A stretch of DNA of 64,000 nucleotides from the NCBI GenBank assembly GCA_013298665.1, contig JAAFIK010000012.1, positions 33,507 to 97,506 on the forward strand, written 5' to 3'. The stretch comes from Chitinophagales bacterium. GTDB taxonomy: Bacteria; Bacteroidota; Bacteroidia; Chitinophagales; Chitinophagaceae. A program made the position numbers and the translations under genes. Shown here in pieces: positions 34,129 through 42,734 of this stretch (position 1 is its first letter; every line of letters begins with the position of its first letter). The notes beneath the pieces were generated by a model. That model was not told where the DNA came from, ran no database searches, and saw only the letters and a list, made by a program, of their open reading frames with translations.

Positions 34129-36264
34129 GTGTCTGTTTTCAACCAATCCAGGAAAAATGTGATCATCATGGTTTTTGTAGCCATGTTTGCCATCATCATT
34201 GCCCGTTTATTCGTTCTGCAGGTAATGTCATCGCATTATATTGCCGATGCCGACCTGCAAAGCAAATTCAGGAAAGTAATTTATCCTGACCGGGGAATCC
34301 TTTTTGACCGGAAAAGAAAAGGCATCCTGCAAAACGCTACAGTTTATGACCTTGTGGTGATTCCGTCCAAAATCAAAGGAGTGGATACGGCAGCACTATG
34401 CAGTATCCTGGACATTGATACCGCCATTTTCAACAAAAGGATCATTGATGCCATTATCAAAAATACCAAGTTACGCCCCACCACTTTTGAACCCCAGCTT
34501 TCAGACGAAAAAATGGCCCGGATCTATGAGTCAATGTACAAATTTGCACCTGGCTTCTACCTGCAGCAACGGTCGGTAAGGGATTACCCCTATAATGCGG
34601 CAGCCAATATACTGGGCTATCTTGGTGAAGTCGATACCGGATTTCTGCGGCGTCACCCTAAAGATGGGTACATGAGCGGTGATTATATCGGGGTATCAGG
34701 TCTTGAGCGCAGTTATGAGAAAGTACTCATGGGGCAAAGAGGTATAGAATATTGGAAAAAAGACAACAAAAACCGGCTGACAGAGCGTTTGGAGAACGGA
34801 CGTTTTGATACAGGTGCCATTGCGGGGCAAAATCTTTATACCTCCATTGATATTGAGTTGCAGGCGCTTGGCGAAAAACTCATGACCAATAAAATAGGAT
34901 CGATAGTGGCCATTGACCCCAAAACAGGTGGCATACTGGCCATGGTAAGTGCACCTACATATGAACCCAAATACCTTACGGGCAATGAACGGAAAAAACA
35001 TTACAGCCAATTGTACCGCGATCCGGCCAAACCACTGCTCAACCGGGCGGTTAATGCCACTTATGCGCCCGGATCAACCTTTAAAACCCTGCAAGGGCTG
35101 ATCGGATTACAGGAAGGGGTAATCACCCCCGGTACAACTTTTGGTTGTGGCGGTGCATTTTATGGTTGTGGCGGCGGCAAACCCATGCGCTGCCTGGATC
35201 CGGGTACCTACTATTTGAAAACCGCTATTACACATAGCTGCAACACCTATTTTGCCAATGTGATGCAGCGCGTCATCAACAACAGCAAGTACCCCAATAT
35301 AGACAGCAGCCTCAATGTCTGGGCCAATTATATGGCTGCTTTTGGGCTGGGGCACAAACTGGGCGTGGATGTACCCACAGAAAAAAGCGGCATCATTCCC
35401 AATGCCCGCTACTATAATAAAATATATAGTGAAGGCAAATGGAACTACTGTACGTTCCGGTCGGTAAGTATCGGTCAGGGAGAGGTGCTTACTACACCAC
35501 TCCAGGTAGCCAATGAAATGGCTTATCTGGCCAATAAAGGCTGGTTTATCACCCCGCATGTGGTCGATTCTATTGAAGGCGGCGATAAATTTGACCTGTT
35601 GTCTAAATACAAGATCAGGCATACCGCAGTACAGATTCCCGACAGTACGTTTGAAGCCGTGCACGAGGGAATGCTTGGTGTAACCCAAAGTGGTACCGGC
35701 CGTGGTGCACGGGTGGAAGGAATTGACATCTGCGGTAAGACGGGCACAGTAGAGAATTATGAGCACGGCATCAAACAAAAAAACCATTCATTTTTTGCTG
35801 CTTTTGCGCCACGGGAAAACCCCAAAATTGCTATCATGTGTATTGTTGAAAACTCAGGGTTTGGTGGTACCTATGCTGCCCCGATTGTCAGTTTTATGAT
35901 CGAAAAATACCTGAAGGATTCTATAACTGATAAGGGACGTCTGGCGAGGGTGGAGGCCATGGCGAAAACAAACCTGATGCCTCCGCGGATTGCGCGTGAA
36001 CTGCGGCGGCTCGACTCCCTTGACCATGCCGGCGACTCTGCCTACCTTATTCAGAAGGGTTATATCCGTATCATCAAGGATACGCTCGATATTGAAGACG
36101 CAGACCCCTTGCAGGAAGACAGAGATGAACAATTACTCAAAGAAAAAATGAAGGCTGCGCAGGAAAAGAATAAGAAAAAAGAGCAGGTACCGGTAACACC
36201 CAATACAGAAGTGGTGCTGCCGGACGACAAAAAGAAGCCTGCACCCAAAGATTCCTTACAATAA
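34129..36264 (+). CDS. mrdA: Penicillin-binding protein 2 (elongation transpeptidase)
   Basis: This 711-residue class B penicillin-binding protein crosslinks peptidoglycan during cell elongation. It has one N-terminal membrane anchor (VIIMVFVAMFAIIIARLFVLQV) and a PBP dimerisation domain with YPDRGILFDRKRKGIL (52-67). The transpeptidase domain carries STFK (316-319, catalytic Ser316), SCN (370-372) and KTGT (537-540). After about residue 655 comes a tail rich in Lys and Glu (LKEKMKAAQEKNKKKEQ...) typical of Bacteroidota PBP2. It sits between mreD and rodA, its usual partners. Confidence 0.96.
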   Translation: MSVFNQSRKNVIIMVFVAMFAIIIARLFVLQVMSSHYIADADLQSKFRKVIYPDRGILFDRKRKGILQNATVYDLVVIPSKIKGVDTAALCSILDIDTAIFNKRIIDAIIKNTKLRPTTFEPQLSDEKMARIYESMYKFAPGFYLQQRSVRDYPYNAAANILGYLGEVDTGFLRRHPKDGYMSGDYIGVSGLERSYEKVLMGQRGIEYWKKDNKNRLTERLENGRFDTGAIAGQNLYTSIDIELQALGEKLMTNKIGSIVAIDPKTGGILAMVSAPTYEPKYLTGNERKKHYSQLYRDPAKPLLNRAVNATYAPGSTFKTLQGLIGLQEGVITPGTTFGCGGAFYGCGGGKPMRCLDPGTYYLKTAITHSCNTYFANVMQRVINNSKYPNIDSSLNVWANYMAAFGLGHKLGVDVPTEKSGIIPNARYYNKIYSEGKWNYCTFRSVSIGQGEVLTTPLQVANEMAYLANKGWFITPHVVDSIEGGDKFDLLSKYKIRHTAVQIPDSTFEAVHEGMLGVTQSGTGRGARVEGIDICGKTGTVENYEHGIKQKNHSFFAAFAPRENPKIAIMCIVENSGFGGTYAAPIVSFMIEKYLKDSITDKGRLARVEAMAKTNLMPPRIARELRRLDSLDHAGDSAYLIQKGYIRIIKDTLDIEDADPLQEDRDEQLLKEKMKAAQEKNKKKEQVPVTPNTEVVLPDDKKKPAPKDSLQ

Positions 36265-36300
36265 ACAGTCCCTTACCGGATCAGCATAAAATGTCAATAT

Positions 36301-37650
36301 ATGTCGCACACTAAGTCTCCAGGTATCGCAAAAGGGGTTGATCCCCTGATGATCTGGCTCTATGTACTACTGATAATGGTAGGGCTTGTCAGCATTTTTT
36401 CAGTAGAGTACCGCAGCGACGACAATTTGATTCAAACCATGCTGGGATTCAAAAAAAGCTATAGCAAACAACTGTTCTTTTTTGGCGCATGCAGCATCCT
36501 GGCCATATTTATCCTGCTGACAGACAGTAAGTTTTTTACGGCAACAGCAAATCTCTCCTATATGGTTGGGATTGTACTGATATTGGCCACTTTTGTATTG
36601 GGCAAAGAAATTAAAGGTTCAAAAAGCTGGATACCGCTGGGCTTTATGAACCTGCAGCCAGTTGAGCTTTGTAAAATATTTGCATCGCTGGCACTGTCCA
36701 AATACTTGTCAATGCCAGACATGGATTTCCGCAAATCGCGCTCCCAGTTGATTGCTGCAGCAATCAGTTTTACCCCCGCACTGTTTTCCATTCTGCAGGG
36801 CGAAACAGGCCTGGCGCTCGTCTATTTTTCCTTCCTGATACCCATGTACCGGGAAGGATTGCCACCCGTTTACCTTGTTGTGGGTATCTCAATGGCCGTA
36901 CTGCTTGTTGTATCCTTATTGGTAGACACTTTCCCGCTTATCGCCGGATTTACTGTACTGGCTGTATTAACCGTTTACTTCCTGCGCAGGAGTATCAGGC
37001 GCAACAACAAGCTGCTGCTGATCATCATATGCAGTTGGGCATTTTGTATCGCTTTTGTATGGCTCGTAGTGCCGTTTGTATTTAAACATGTGCTCAAAGG
37101 ATACCAGGCTGAACGCATTTTCAGTATGGTGGGACGTGATAACCCCTTTGCCGATAAAACTGTGGTACTGAATCCGGAAGAACTAAAGGAACGTGAAAAG
37201 AAAAAAGCGCAACAGGGATATAACGTATTGCAGTCAAAGATTGCTATCGGCTCGGGTGGATTCTGGGGAAAAGGCTATCTTAAGGGTACACAAACACAGG
37301 GTGATTTTGTACCTGAACAAAATACCGACTTTATCTTTACTTCCGTTGGCGAAAACTTTGGTTTCTGGGGTACCACAGCCCTGATGCTCCTTTACCTCGG
37401 CCTTCTGCTGAGGATTGTATTTATTGCCGAACGGCAGCGCAGTACTTTTGGCCGCGTTTACGCGTATTGTGTGGCCGGTATTTTCTTCTTTCATGTGGCC
37501 GTAAATATATGTGTAACCGTGGGCCTGGCTCCTGTAATCGGTATTACCTTACCCCTCATCAGCTATGGCGGATCATCGCTTCTTACTTTTACCATCCTGC
37601 TGTTTATCCTGATCAAACTGGATGCCAACCGGCAGATGATCTTACGGTAA
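36301..37650 (+). CDS. rodA: Rod shape-determining peptidoglycan polymerase RodA
   Basis: This 449-residue SEDS-family glycosyltransferase polymerises lipid II into glycan strands together with PBP2. About ten membrane helices are visible, with KEIKGSKSWIPLGFMNLQPVELCKI (the SEDS motif after helix 3), ILQGETGLALVYFSFLIPM and YNVLQSKIAIGSGGFWGKGYLKGTQTQGDFVPEQNTDFIFTSVGENFGFWG. The last is the long extracellular segment with the catalytic-type Asp. The C-terminus shows ITLPLISYGGSSLLTFTILLFIL. It is the last gene of the mre operon. Confidence 0.96.
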   Translation: MSHTKSPGIAKGVDPLMIWLYVLLIMVGLVSIFSVEYRSDDNLIQTMLGFKKSYSKQLFFFGACSILAIFILLTDSKFFTATANLSYMVGIVLILATFVLGKEIKGSKSWIPLGFMNLQPVELCKIFASLALSKYLSMPDMDFRKSRSQLIAAAISFTPALFSILQGETGLALVYFSFLIPMYREGLPPVYLVVGISMAVLLVVSLLVDTFPLIAGFTVLAVLTVYFLRRSIRRNNKLLLIIICSWAFCIAFVWLVVPFVFKHVLKGYQAERIFSMVGRDNPFADKTVVLNPEELKEREKKKAQQGYNVLQSKIAIGSGGFWGKGYLKGTQTQGDFVPEQNTDFIFTSVGENFGFWGTTALMLLYLGLLLRIVFIAERQRSTFGRVYAYCVAGIFFFHVAVNICVTVGLAPVIGITLPLISYGGSSLLTFTILLFILIKLDANRQMILR

Positions 37651-37750
37651 CAGATGCCCGTAAGAGTGCCGGTACGCAACACCAAACACCGGGCTTTTGA
37701 AGTAGCTTTGCGCCAGGTACTGCCGGGTAATGGCAGCTTAATCAAAAAAA

Positions 37751-38518
37751 ATGATAATTATTCCGCTTAGTGAGGGTACATTCAGTATTGACAATACCAA
37801 GGTGTTTGTACCTTTTGATGAGCAACGTGACCAGCTCACAGACCGGCCTGCGGGCAGTATACTGGTAGAGGTGCAGCCGTTTTGCATTGTAACTGATACA
37901 GATATCATCGTCATCGACACAGGATTGGGTTTTTGTAATCCCGATGGTACCTTGCAGATTCATCAAAACCTTCTCGACAATGGCATCAACCCCATGGACG
38001 TAACAAAGGTATTGCTCAGTCACCTGCATAAGGATCATGCGGGGGGCCTGGCCCGCGAAGATAAAATTCTCGGAAAATCCTTCTTAAGCTTCCCCAATGC
38101 ACAGTATTATGTTAACAAGGATGAACTGGCATATGCTTTTGAGAAAGGACGCCCCTCATACCGGCCGGAGGAACTGGTACTGCTGAAAGCCTCCGACAAG
38201 ATTACCCTGCTGAATGAACAGGGTATTATTGATGAGTATATTCATTATGCAGTAACCGGCGCGCATTGCCCGTTTCATATGCTTTTTAAAATCGTGCGGA
38301 ATGGGCATATCATCTTTTTTGGGGGTGACGTGGCACCACAGCTACAGCAAATGAAAAACAGGTTTATCGCTAAATATGATTATGACGGTAAACGGTGTAT
38401 GGAACTCAGGCAGCAATGGTGGATGGAGGGACAGGAGAAAGGCTGGTCATTTTTGTTTTATCACGACATCAGAACGCCTGTCTTTACTTCAACAAAAGAG
38501 GATACAAATAAGCCCTGA
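37751..38518 (+). CDS. Metallo-beta-lactamase-fold hydrolase
   Basis: This 255-residue soluble protein has the metallo-beta-lactamase fold. The zinc motif HxHxDH is HLHKDH (91-96), preceded by DIIVIDTGLGF, and further ligands are likely in YAVTGAHCPFH, FGGDVAPQ and the final FYHD. Such enzymes include lactonases, glyoxalases and phosphodiesterases; the substrate here cannot be read from the sequence. It follows rodA after 100 bases and may be cotranscribed or independent. Confidence 0.88.
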   Translation: MIIIPLSEGTFSIDNTKVFVPFDEQRDQLTDRPAGSILVEVQPFCIVTDTDIIVIDTGLGFCNPDGTLQIHQNLLDNGINPMDVTKVLLSHLHKDHAGGLAREDKILGKSFLSFPNAQYYVNKDELAYAFEKGRPSYRPEELVLLKASDKITLLNEQGIIDEYIHYAVTGAHCPFHMLFKIVRNGHIIFFGGDVAPQLQQMKNRFIAKYDYDGKRCMELRQQWWMEGQEKGWSFLFYHDIRTPVFTSTKEDTNKP

Positions 38519-38541
38519 CGTTTATTTCTCAAAAAATCCCT

Positions 38542-38600
38542 AAAAAAAGAAGGCCTGCCCTGGAAAGAGCTGGCCGTTGCTAACCTATGAAAAACACCTA
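38542..38600 (-). ncRNA. Candidate small RNA, copy 1
   Basis: This is one of three near-identical units of about 59 bases on the minus strand. After its promoter the unit reads GGTGTTTTTCATAGGTTAGC, then a GC-rich hairpin (GGCC...GCTC-loop-GGGC...GGCC) followed by TTCTTTTTTT, an intrinsic terminator. No start-to-stop peptide longer than a few codons is possible. The unit is therefore a short transcript ending in its own terminator. Copies 2 and 3 lie 158 and 307 bases further along. Confidence 0.6.
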
Positions 38601-38603
38601 ATG

Positions 38604-38633
38604 CAAATATAATACAATTTTCAGAACGACAAA
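38604..38633 (-). promoter_or_regulatory. Promoter of small-RNA copy 1
   Basis: On the minus strand TTTG (38630-38633), 18 bases, then TATATTTG (38604-38611), a full -7 match. Confidence 0.6.
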
Positions 38634-38699
38634 TTTTTTTCAGTAAAATTACGGTTGAAGGGCATAAAAATTTGGGTACATATGCTTCCCGTTCCCCCC

Positions 38700-38758
38700 A
38701 AAAAAAGAAGGCCTGCCCTGGAAAGAGCTGGCCGTTGCTAACCTATGAAAAACACCTG
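38700..38758 (-). ncRNA. Candidate small RNA, copy 2
   Basis: The body (38700-38751) matches copy 1 base for base from the hairpin to ACACCT. One change (G for A) occurs near the start of transcription. It has the same GGCC hairpin and T-run terminator. It lies between copies 1 and 3 with unrelated spacer sequence on either side of the conserved promoter and body. Confidence 0.62.
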
Positions 38759-38761
38759 ATG

Positions 38762-38792
38762 CAAAGATAGGAGGATTTTTGAAACCTCCAAA
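38762..38792 (-). promoter_or_regulatory. Promoter of small-RNA copy 2
   Basis: TTTG (38789-38792), exactly 19 bases, then TATCTTTG (38762-38769) on the minus strand: a perfect match to the Bacteroidota consensus. Confidence 0.7.
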
Positions 38793-38848
38793 TATTTTTA
38801 GTAAAATTACGGTAATAAATATCGAGTATTTTCCCTCGGAATGGGGAT

Positions 38849-38907
38849 AAAAAAAGAAGGCCTGCCCTGGAAAGAGCTGGCCGTTGCTAACCTATGAAAA
38901 ACACCTA
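38849..38907 (-). ncRNA. Candidate small RNA, copy 3
   Basis: The body is identical to copy 1, with the same hairpin and T-run terminator. This copy is nearest the Spy-like gene, whose stop codon lies at 38978, and it has its own promoter in between. It is therefore not simply the 3' end of that mRNA, although readthrough cannot be excluded. Confidence 0.62.
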
Positions 38908-38910
38908 ATG

Positions 38911-38941
38911 CAAAGATAGAAGGATTTTCGAAACTTCCAAA
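38911..38941 (-). promoter_or_regulatory. Promoter of small-RNA copy 3
   Basis: TTTG (38938-38941), exactly 19 bases, then TATCTTTG (38911-38918) on the minus strand: a perfect consensus match, like that of copy 2. Confidence 0.7.
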
Positions 38942-38977
38942 TTTCTTAAGAGAAATTCTTAGAAAAATCCTGAAATA

Positions 38978-39403
38978 TTATCCTCTCCGCAATCGGGGAG
39001 GCATATTTTGTCTGTTCTGACGCATTTTCTGCAGCCGTATTACCAGTTTTCGGCGAAACTCTCCATCCTGGCGGAAGAAACGGTCTGTACGATTGGGTCC
39101 CAATATTCTTGAAAACCGGTCATTGTATTTCTTTTTTATGTTCAGCAGCAACTGTTGCTTATCCAGTTCGGGTAAATCCTGTCGCACTTTTCGCATTTCC
39201 TTGTCGAACTCTGTATGCTCCGGCCAGAATTTCTGCGCTTCATCGGCTGTCAGGTTCAGCTCTTTGGTAATATAAGCCACATAAAGGGCTTGTATTTTTT
39301 CCAGCTTGGGGTCAACATCCGCGGGTATTGCTTCCTGAGCATGGGCAACGGATACATATCCGGCAATACAAACCAGAAGTGTAAATATTCGTTTCATAAT
39401 CAT
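38978..39403 (-). CDS. Spy/CpxP-like small periplasmic protein
   Basis: This 141-residue exported protein (MIMKRIFTLLVCIAGYVSVAHAQ signal) is rich in charged helices: LEKIQALYVAYITKELNLTADEAQKFWPEHTEFDKEMRKVRQDLPELDKQQLLLNIKKKYNDRFSRILGPNRTDRFFR. The LTADEAQKFWP segment and the Arg/Lys-rich C-terminus resemble LTxxQ-type periplasmic sensors and chaperones of the Spy/CpxP group, and it sits in an ECF sigma-factor operon. The start codon directly follows the stop of the upstream gene (TAAATG), so the two are translationally coupled. A role in sensing envelope state is inference. Confidence 0.72.
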   Translation of the reverse strand: MIMKRIFTLLVCIAGYVSVAHAQEAIPADVDPKLEKIQALYVAYITKELNLTADEAQKFWPEHTEFDKEMRKVRQDLPELDKQQLLLNIKKKYNDRFSRILGPNRTDRFFRQDGEFRRKLVIRLQKMRQNRQNMPPRLRRG

Positions 39404-40252
39404 TTAATTATCAGCGTTATTATTAGAATTATTCAGGAATTTATCTACAGCATTGTCATCAAACAGATAGTCATCCTGGTCGGGTAACTCTTTCTCGTTT
39501 ACCATATCAACAGCAGCAATAGCATTATAGCCATCCCCACTGCTCTCAAGATACCTTATAATGTCTTCATCATTCACCCCCTCCAGCCTCTTGTCAAACT
39601 CATCTGTAGAAAAGTGTGTATTCATCGCCATCAACTGATCGCCCATTGCGGGAGACAGCAGACGCAAAGCCCCAAAAGCAAGTACCCCCGTTATCACTGC
39701 AGCTGCTGCAAATTTCACAACCCTGCTGCGCCAATTAGTGGTGATCACCCTGGCGAGTCCTTCCTTCCGGCAGTGCTGCAGAACATTATCAGCCAATCCG
39801 GCAAAATAACCTTCAGGTACTGTATATGTCATCTTGTCTTTAAGCCCGGCCAGAAAAGAAGGTAACTCTTCCTCATTAACCAACCTCCGCTGAATATCCG
39901 CTGCCAACTGGTCGAAATAACCAACGGGTACAGTATAAGGCTGTTCCTCCCGAATGGCAATAAGGGCGGGAGAAATAGCTTCTGCACCCGTATCGGCTGA
40001 CTGATCAGAAGAAATCCTATCCAAAATAATTGAGGAGAGGCGATCAAAATAACCCTCAGGCACATCGAAGCCTGCCGGGGAAGGTTTGGCAGGCAGAAAA
40101 CCAGCTTGTTTGGGTACTAAAACCGACATAACGCCATCAGCCAAATCACCAAAATAGCCATCCGGCACCGTAAATAGGTTCCGCTTTTCCACCCCAGCAA
40201 GACTGGAACCCAGCTCTTTCAACTCATCCCATATTTCATTCCGCTTTTCCAT
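39404..40252 (-). CDS. VPxGYF-repeat membrane protein, probable anti-sigma factor
   Basis: This 282-residue protein carries four copies of a short repeat: FTVPDGYFGDLAD (27-39), FDVPEGYFDRLSS, YTVPVGYFDQLAAD and YTVPEGYFAGLAD. One membrane helix follows (VVKFAAAAVITGVLAFGALRLL), then an acidic C-terminal domain (DEFDKRLEGVNDEDIIRYLESS...QDDYLFDDNAVDKFLNNSN). It is encoded 33 bases after an ECF sigma gene and immediately before a Spy-like protein. Position and topology suggest a membrane anti-sigma factor, with the repeats on the cytoplasmic side; this is inference, as I do not recognise a standard anti-sigma motif. Confidence 0.75.
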   Translation of the reverse strand: MEKRNEIWDELKELGSSLAGVEKRNLFTVPDGYFGDLADGVMSVLVPKQAGFLPAKPSPAGFDVPEGYFDRLSSIILDRISSDQSADTGAEAISPALIAIREEQPYTVPVGYFDQLAADIQRRLVNEEELPSFLAGLKDKMTYTVPEGYFAGLADNVLQHCRKEGLARVITTNWRSRVVKFAAAAVITGVLAFGALRLLSPAMGDQLMAMNTHFSTDEFDKRLEGVNDEDIIRYLESSGDGYNAIAAVDMVNEKELPDQDDYLFDDNAVDKFLNNSNNNADN

Positions 40253-40285
40253 TACAATTTTATGACGGTCTTTTATCCTGAAAGT

Positions 40286-40837
40286 TTAACGATTAACGAT
40301 AAATTCTTCGATTTTCTTCACCGCGTGGTGATAACTGGCTTTAAGTGCCCCTTCGCTCGTTTCCAAAACCTCGCTCATTTTCTCGTATGGCATCTCATCA
40401 TAATACCGCAAGGTGAATACCACCCTTTGTTTTTCGGGCAATTGCTGTATGGCCATTTGCAACTTCCACTCCAGCTTATTGGCATCAAAATGCTTGTCTG
40501 CCTTCAACTTATTACTCAGCCCCGACTCCACATCGCTGAACGAAACCGACGACCTTTTTTTTTGCTGTTCAATAAAACTCAGGCTCTCATTGGTGGCAAT
40601 CCGGTAAAGCCAGGTATACACCTGACTATCTTCCCTGAAATTTTCAAGCCCCTTCCACACTTTGATAAACATATTCTGCAAGACGTCATTGGCATCCTCG
40701 TGCTCAACAACCAGGCGCCGGATATGCCAGTACAGGCGTTCCTGGTATTTCTTGATGAGTTGTGTATAGGCACGTTCCTTAGTGGCGGATTGCCTGAACT
40801 GCACGAGCAGTTCTCTATCGTCTGGGAATTCGGTCAT
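40286..40837 (-). CDS. ECF-family RNA polymerase sigma factor
   Basis: This 183-residue sigma factor has sigma region 2 (AYTQLIKKYQERLYWHIRRLVVEHEDANDVLQNMFIKVWKGLENFREDSQVYTWLYRIATNESLSFI, with the WLYRIA segment that contacts promoter DNA) and sigma region 4 (MAIQQLPEKQRVVFTLRYYDEMPYEKMSEVLETSEGALKASYHHAVKKIEEFI, a helix-turn-helix). This is the standard ECF/SigW-like layout. It heads a three-gene operon with the VPxGYF-repeat protein and the Spy-like protein, so it probably controls an envelope response. Confidence 0.95.
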   Translation of the reverse strand: MTEFPDDRELLVQFRQSATKERAYTQLIKKYQERLYWHIRRLVVEHEDANDVLQNMFIKVWKGLENFREDSQVYTWLYRIATNESLSFIEQQKKRSSVSFSDVESGLSNKLKADKHFDANKLEWKLQMAIQQLPEKQRVVFTLRYYDEMPYEKMSEVLETSEGALKASYHHAVKKIEEFIVNR

Positions 40838-40865
40838 AATAAAGCTGATGCAAGATAAAAATATA

Positions 40866-40892
40866 AAAAACCAATCGGTAAGATTGGTTTTT
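40866..40892 (-). terminator. Intrinsic terminator after the transketolase gene
   Basis: AAAAACCAATC (40866-40876) pairs with GATTGGTTTTT (40882-40892) around a 5-base loop. Read on the minus strand it ends in a T-run, about 30 bases past the stop at 40923. Confidence 0.85.
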
Positions 40893-40922
40893 ATGACAAA
40901 AGTTTAATCGTTCAAAGTGCAA

Positions 40923-41879
40923 TCAGCCTTTTCGGCCAATTACTTTTTCGGCTGCAGCAACAATATCTGCCGCTTCAAGGCCATACTTTTTGAGCAGTTC
41001 TGCCGGCTTGCCACTCTCCCCAAAAGTGTCATTTGTACCCACATACTCGATGGGAACCGGACAGTTGCGGACAGCAACCTGCGCAATACTATCACCCAGT
41101 CCACCGATAATATTGTGCTCTTCAGCAGTTACCACACAGCCCGTCTTACGAATAGACGCGATCACCGCTGCTGTATCCAGTGGTTTAATCGTATGTATAT
41201 TAATCAGTTCTGCACTGATCCCTTTTTCCTGCAATTGAATCCCTGCCTCAACAGCTTTCCAAACCAGGTGACCACAAGCAAAAATCGTTACATCAGTGCC
41301 TGCCGATAACTGTTGTGCCTTACCCAAGACAAAATCAGCTTCGTTGGTGAAAATGGGCCAAACCGGGCGGCCAAACCGGAGATAAACCGGCCCTTCGTGA
41401 CCGGCTATGGCTATAGTAGCCGCTTTTGTCTGGTTATAATCAGCAGGAACAACCACAGTCATACCCGGCAGCATTTTCATCATACCAATGTCTTCAAGTA
41501 TCTGGTGTGTGGCTCCGTCTTCGCCAAGCGTAAGCCCGGCATGTGATGCACAGATCTTTACATTCTTTCCGCTATAGGCAATACTTTGCCGGATCTGGTC
41601 ATATACCCGGCCGGTACTGAAATTAGCAAAAGTAGTCGTATAAGGTATCTTACCCCCAATGGTCAGCCCAGCAGCCACCCCCATCATATTGGCTTCTGAT
41701 ATCCCGCACTGAATAAATCTTTCGGGAAATTCCTTGATAAACCCATTAAGCTTAAGTGAACCCGCAAGGTCAGCGGTAAGTGCAACGATGGCCGGATTAG
41801 TCCGGGCTACCTCTAAAATACCATCACCAAAACCACTCCTGGTATCTTTGTTTCCCGTAACCTGAATATCTTTAAGCAT
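40923..41879 (-). CDS. Transketolase C-terminal half (split enzyme subunit)
   Basis: This 318-residue protein corresponds to the pyrimidine-binding and C-terminal domains of transketolase: a thiamine-diphosphate-binding part ([83 protein letters not shown], with the catalytic-type Glu in ISEANM) and a C-terminal domain ([20 protein letters not shown]). It moves two-carbon units in the pentose phosphate pathway but needs an N-terminal subunit that binds the diphosphate. That subunit is usually the adjacent gene in split transketolases; here the gene upstream on this strand is a polysaccharide deacetylase, so the partner must lie elsewhere. Confidence 0.93.
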   Translation of the reverse strand: MLKDIQVTGNKDTRSGFGDGILEVARTNPAIVALTADLAGSLKLNGFIKEFPERFIQCGISEANMMGVAAGLTIGGKIPYTTTFANFSTGRVYDQIRQSIAYSGKNVKICASHAGLTLGEDGATHQILEDIGMMKMLPGMTVVVPADYNQTKAATIAIAGHEGPVYLRFGRPVWPIFTNEADFVLGKAQQLSAGTDVTIFACGHLVWKAVEAGIQLQEKGISAELINIHTIKPLDTAAVIASIRKTGCVVTAEEHNIIGGLGDSIAQVAVRNCPVPIEYVGTNDTFGESGKPAELLKKYGLEAADIVAAAEKVIGRKG

Positions 41880-41966
41880 AGTTGGTCTGTGTTGCAGCTT
41901 TTAAAATGATTGCGCAAAGTAAAAGAAAGATTCGGTGAAAAAAGCAGGTATCCCAAAAAACAACCT

Positions 41967-42734
41967 TTATTGCTCCGAAATTTCTGCGGCCGTATAAAAA
42001 CGGAAGTTATTCGCCTTTACAAAGCCAATGACCAGCTTCAGGGTTTCTATAGATATGCATAGCCCCCCGGTATTAATATCATGGGCAACAAATACCGCAA
42101 TGGTACTATTGTTTTTAACGGAATGCAATATTTTGATGATATCTGCACTGCTTCGGCCACTTTTTTTATCAATACCCAGCCCGTAGAGCACATCGTTATG
42201 GGTGGAAGAGACAAGACTTTTGGTAAAATCAAAAGAACCATTCAATGCCCTTACACTTTTGAAATACTTTTTCAACGCCCGGTCAATAATCGGATTATGC
42301 GCACCAAACGGGTAGGCGAAGGTCACCGGGTTAAATCCGTCCTGCCGCATCCGCAGCAAGTCTGGTTCCACCTCTTTCTGTATCAGCTCTTCAATCGGAT
42401 GCTTATACTTATATACATAGTCCATCATATTCAGGTGATTCGTACTGTGGTAAGCTATTTCATGACCATGGTTGCGGATAACGGCAAGTTTGGCCTTCTT
42501 CTGGGGAGACAGATTATGGTACCGGGAAATATAAAATGTAGCTTTCGCACCCACAGAATCGAGTAATGGCAGGTATTTATACCAGTTGTCTACCCGGTCA
42601 TCATCAAAAGTCAGCACAATACCCGGCTGGGCAACATTCCCTGCTTTTTCGAATTTCTTACACCCGCCTGTGCTTATAGCAAGTAACCCGATTATTATAA
42701 AAACCACACTGGCTGAACGATTCAAATACTGCAT
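41967..42734 (-). CDS. Lipoprotein polysaccharide deacetylase (NodB type)
   Basis: This is a carbohydrate esterase of about 255 residues with the NodB homology fold, which removes acetyl groups from polysaccharides. The ATG at 42734 gives MQYLNRSASVVFIIIGLLAISTGGC, a lipoprotein signal (lipobox TGGC). Catalytic motifs are GIVLTFDDDR (TFDD, metal Asp), HEIAYHSTNHLN (HxxxH metal site) and FNPVTFAYPFGAHNP. The C-terminus FVAHDINTGG carries another active-site-type His. The 26 residues of open frame before this start do not look like protein. Confidence 0.9.
   Translation of the reverse strand: MQYLNRSASVVFIIIGLLAISTGGCKKFEKAGNVAQPGIVLTFDDDRVDNWYKYLPLLDSVGAKATFYISRYHNLSPQKKAKLAVIRNHGHEIAYHSTNHLNMMDYVYKYKHPIEELIQKEVEPDLLRMRQDGFNPVTFAYPFGAHNPIIDRALKKYFKSVRALNGSFDFTKSLVSSTHNDVLYGLGIDKKSGRSSADIIKILHSVKNNSTIAVFVAHDINTGGLCISIETLKLVIGFVKANNFRFYTAAEISEQ

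Noticed and set aside
38542..38920. Three direct repeats as a CRISPR array or integron attC sites
   Set aside because: The copies are about 59 bases with spacing of 149-158 bases, each has a promoter and a terminator, no cas or integrase gene is near, and the attC core sequences do not match.
40262..40858. 198-residue plus-strand frame opposite the ECF sigma gene
   Set aside because: Sigma regions 2 and 4 are unmistakable on the minus strand; the plus frame is antisense.
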